A DNA stretch of 64,000 nt from assembly GCF_041270065.1 (NCBI RefSeq), contig NZ_CP065958.1:4898001-4962000 (forward strand), read 5' to 3'. This DNA comes from Streptomyces fradiae (lineage in GTDB: Bacteria > Actinomycetota > Actinomycetes > Streptomycetales > Streptomycetaceae). Both the position numbers and the translations under genes were made by a program. The notes beneath the pieces were generated by a model, which worked only from the letters and a program-made list of their open reading frames with translations, ran no database searches and was not told where the DNA came from. Shown one piece after another: positions 63,742 through 64,000 of this stretch (position 1 is the first letter of the stretch; the number at the start of each line of letters is the position of its first letter).

Positions 63742-64000
63742 CCAGCCGGCTGGCGTTCGTCGAGAGCCCGGTCCAGCTCCTGAACGTCCTGGAATGGGCC
63801 CACGCCACCACCCTCCGCCCGGCCCCCCGCCTGTCCGCGGTCCCGCGCCAGCCGGCCCGGCGGGGGAGCGGGACCCAGCCGGGCCCGGCGGGCGCCGACG
63901 GTCGCCTGGCGTCGTCCGGCCCGGCGGGCCCGGCCCCCGGGGCCGTGACCGGGGTCGGGGGCCAGGCCCTCGACGACGGCCCCGACGCGCCCACCACCCC
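63738..64000 (+). CDS. Hypothetical protein of the nonulosonic acid cluster (3' partial)
   Basis: The frame opens at ATG 63738 with MTSRLAFVESPVQLLNVLEWAHAT and stays open to the end of the window (87 codons seen). FVESPVQLLNVLEWAH is a start I associate with proteins of Streptomyces glycopolymer clusters related to the polysialyltransferase group. A Pro/Gly/Arg-rich stretch of about 60 residues follows it, perhaps a linker insertion. Translational coupling (ATGA) with the NeuB-type gene supports a role in the same pathway. Confidence 0.65.
   Translation, partial: MTSRLAFVESPVQLLNVLEWAHATTLRPAPRLSAVPRQPARRGSGTQPGPAGADGRLASSGPAGPAPGAVTGVGGQALDDGPDAPTT

Overview
The window is about 72% GC with very strong third-position GC bias, GTG/TTG starts, TGATG-type overlaps and few T-tract terminators. 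Gene content and order (glyA-trpS, D,D-carboxypeptidase with a small membrane protein and a metallophosphoesterase, sdhCDAB, hexosaminidase, acyl-CoA mutase, sialic/Kdn-type sugar genes) point to Streptomyces or a close relative, in the chromosomal core region that I recall as SCO48xx in S. coelicolor. That synteny is from memory, not from a search.

0-13 kb: a partial MocR-type aminotransferase regulator, a dienelactone hydrolase, a zinc-ribbon-less TnpB-like gene, a GlxA-type AraC regulator, a DMT permease, a lipoprotein plus glutathionylspermidine-synthase-like pair, a polysaccharide deacetylase, ornithine aminotransferase, then glyA preceded by a ZTP (pfl) riboswitch, trpS and a 2H phosphoesterase.

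13-26 kb: an accessory island. A 1166-aa FG-GAP/DNRLRE secreted protein is divergent from a 2286-aa Rhs/YD-repeat protein whose C-terminus looks like a zinc-dependent deaminase toxin (CAE ... PxCPxC). Two strong palindromes and then a 170-aa acidic candidate immunity gene follow. A decayed IS5-type transposase closes the island.

26-41 kb: a divergent locus carrying what looks like a complete decaprenylphosphoryl-arabinose-type pathway (dprE2, dprE1 on the minus strand; PAP2 phosphatase, UbiA-type phosphoribosyltransferase and GtrA on the plus strand), then YihY, a D,D-carboxypeptidase, small membrane proteins, a phosphoesterase, a peptide-type binding protein, a TetR/DCC/membrane operon with paired TTGAAC operators, and an MFS/MarR pair with its operator.

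41-57 kb: sdhCDAB, OHCU decarboxylase, a GH20 lipoprotein, a DUF4328 protein, a Clp_N/HTH protein with a predicted leaderless, self-regulated promoter, an ECF sigma factor with a membrane partner, an L,D-transpeptidase, an acyl-CoA mutase large subunit, a LysE exporter and an intact TnpB element lying next to a fossil MerR 5' end.

57-64 kb: a nonulosonic-acid glycopolymer cluster (polysialyltransferase family, GT2, DUF6716-type glycosyltransferase, a CMP-sugar synthetase fused to a HAD phosphatase, a short NeuB-type synthase). In Streptomyces such genes are linked to Kdn-containing teichulosonic acid of the cell wall. The last gene runs off the window.
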